64,000 nt of DNA from contig CP114124.1 of assembly GCA_029959195.1 (NCBI GenBank), positions 1,364,001 to 1,428,000 on the forward strand. Direction: 5' to 3'. The notes below the pieces were generated by a model, which was given only the letters and a program-made list of their open reading frames with translations, searched no databases and was not told where the DNA came from. The translations under genes and the position numbers were made by a program. The DNA comes from Dictyophora rubrovolvata. Its lineage: Eukaryota > Basidiomycota > Agaricomycetes > Phallales > Phallaceae. Shown in pieces: positions 63,614-64,000 of the stretch (the stretch's first letter is position 1; every line of letters starts with the position of its first letter).

Positions 63614-64000
63614 CGACATGCTACACGACCCCTTTGTTATTTTTTTTTTTTTTCACTATATCGCTGTGGATTCCGCTTTATATCATTTACTGGTCGGTTT
63701 TATCGGTCGGTCGGTTATATTATATCTCTTCTTATTAAAATGTTTACTAGCGCCTTTTGCTTTGTTATTTCAATCCTTGGAACGGTACCTACATAGCTAC
63801 ATCGTTATGAAAGTATAACAATATGACGTGTAAGAAATACAGAAAGTGCATTAAATATAGCTGTTTTGTGACACGACTGCCCGAGCTGTAAGAGCTGCTT
63901 CAATTCGCAGTTCCCGGTCGGAATTGTGAAACAGACCTCTTTTCCATACGAAGGCTGTAATCACATTTAAAGTTTGACTCAACCACGATGCCCTTAAAGT
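63614..64000. other. right-edge region, possible terminal exon on minus
   Basis: The first 200 bp are T-rich 3' UTR of the BRCT gene. On minus, after a GATTACAG acceptor at about 63956, codons run AFVWKRGLFHNSDRELRIEA and LTARAVVSQNSYI to a stop at 63851. This could be the last exon of a gene entering from the right. I do not recognise the family, and one exon is weak evidence. Confidence 0.3.

Overview
The window looks like nuclear DNA of a filamentous basidiomycete fungus, probably an Agaricomycete. Genes sit 0.1-1 kb apart on both strands. Almost every one is cut by many introns of about 50-60 nt with GTRNGT donors and CTRAY-type branch sites. The gene set (DOPA 4,5-dioxygenase, Bud6, Bem3, Rho3, Shr3, Vrg4, Ecl1-like protein) is fungal. 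I found no rRNA, tRNA, CRISPR array or intact transposon. Most models below were built by joining exons by hand. For those where I give a protein length, exon lengths add up to a multiple of three.

Layout. 1-8.3 kb, all on minus: 5' part of cystathionine beta-synthase, a DOPA 4,5-dioxygenase, the Rab7-GEF subunit Ccz1, and a DUSP-type ubiquitin protease. 8.4-12.5 kb: a doubtful small membrane ORF, the ubiquitin-eS31 fusion gene (minus) and the clamp-loader subunit Rfc3 (plus). 12.6-19 kb: the splicing factor RED/IK and a PQ-loop membrane protein of the SLC66A2/Any1 family. A 3.2 kb block separates these two genes. It is flanked by direct copies of the RED 3' end plus PQ-loop 5' end and holds a truncated NFX1-type zinc-finger fragment, an unidentified coding remnant and an inverted repeat. 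19-25.5 kb: clathrin heavy chain. 25.7-30 kb, minus: a Rho3 GTPase gene in 12 exons, with no long ORF, and a mitochondrial L-serine dehydratase. 30.6-39 kb: auxin-efflux-type carrier, Bud6/Aip3 (minus), Tma16, and the GDP-mannose transporter Vrg4. 40-47 kb: pyruvate carboxylase and SmB. 47-64 kb: an intergenic stretch of about 2.8 kb, then an Ecl1-like zinc protein, a SET-domain methyltransferase, Shr3 and a Bem3-type RhoGAP (all minus), and finally a microcephalin-like BRCT protein on plus.

Most genes are housekeeping. Several share a pathway without being clustered for it: Rho3, Bud6 and Bem3 in polarity; RED and SmB in splicing; Shr3, Vrg4, clathrin and Ccz1 in membrane traffic; CBS and serine dehydratase in serine/cysteine metabolism. 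The points most worth following are the duplication-flanked insert, the Rho3 microexons, five well-supported GC-AG introns, and the PIP-box and KEN-box motifs in the microcephalin-like protein.
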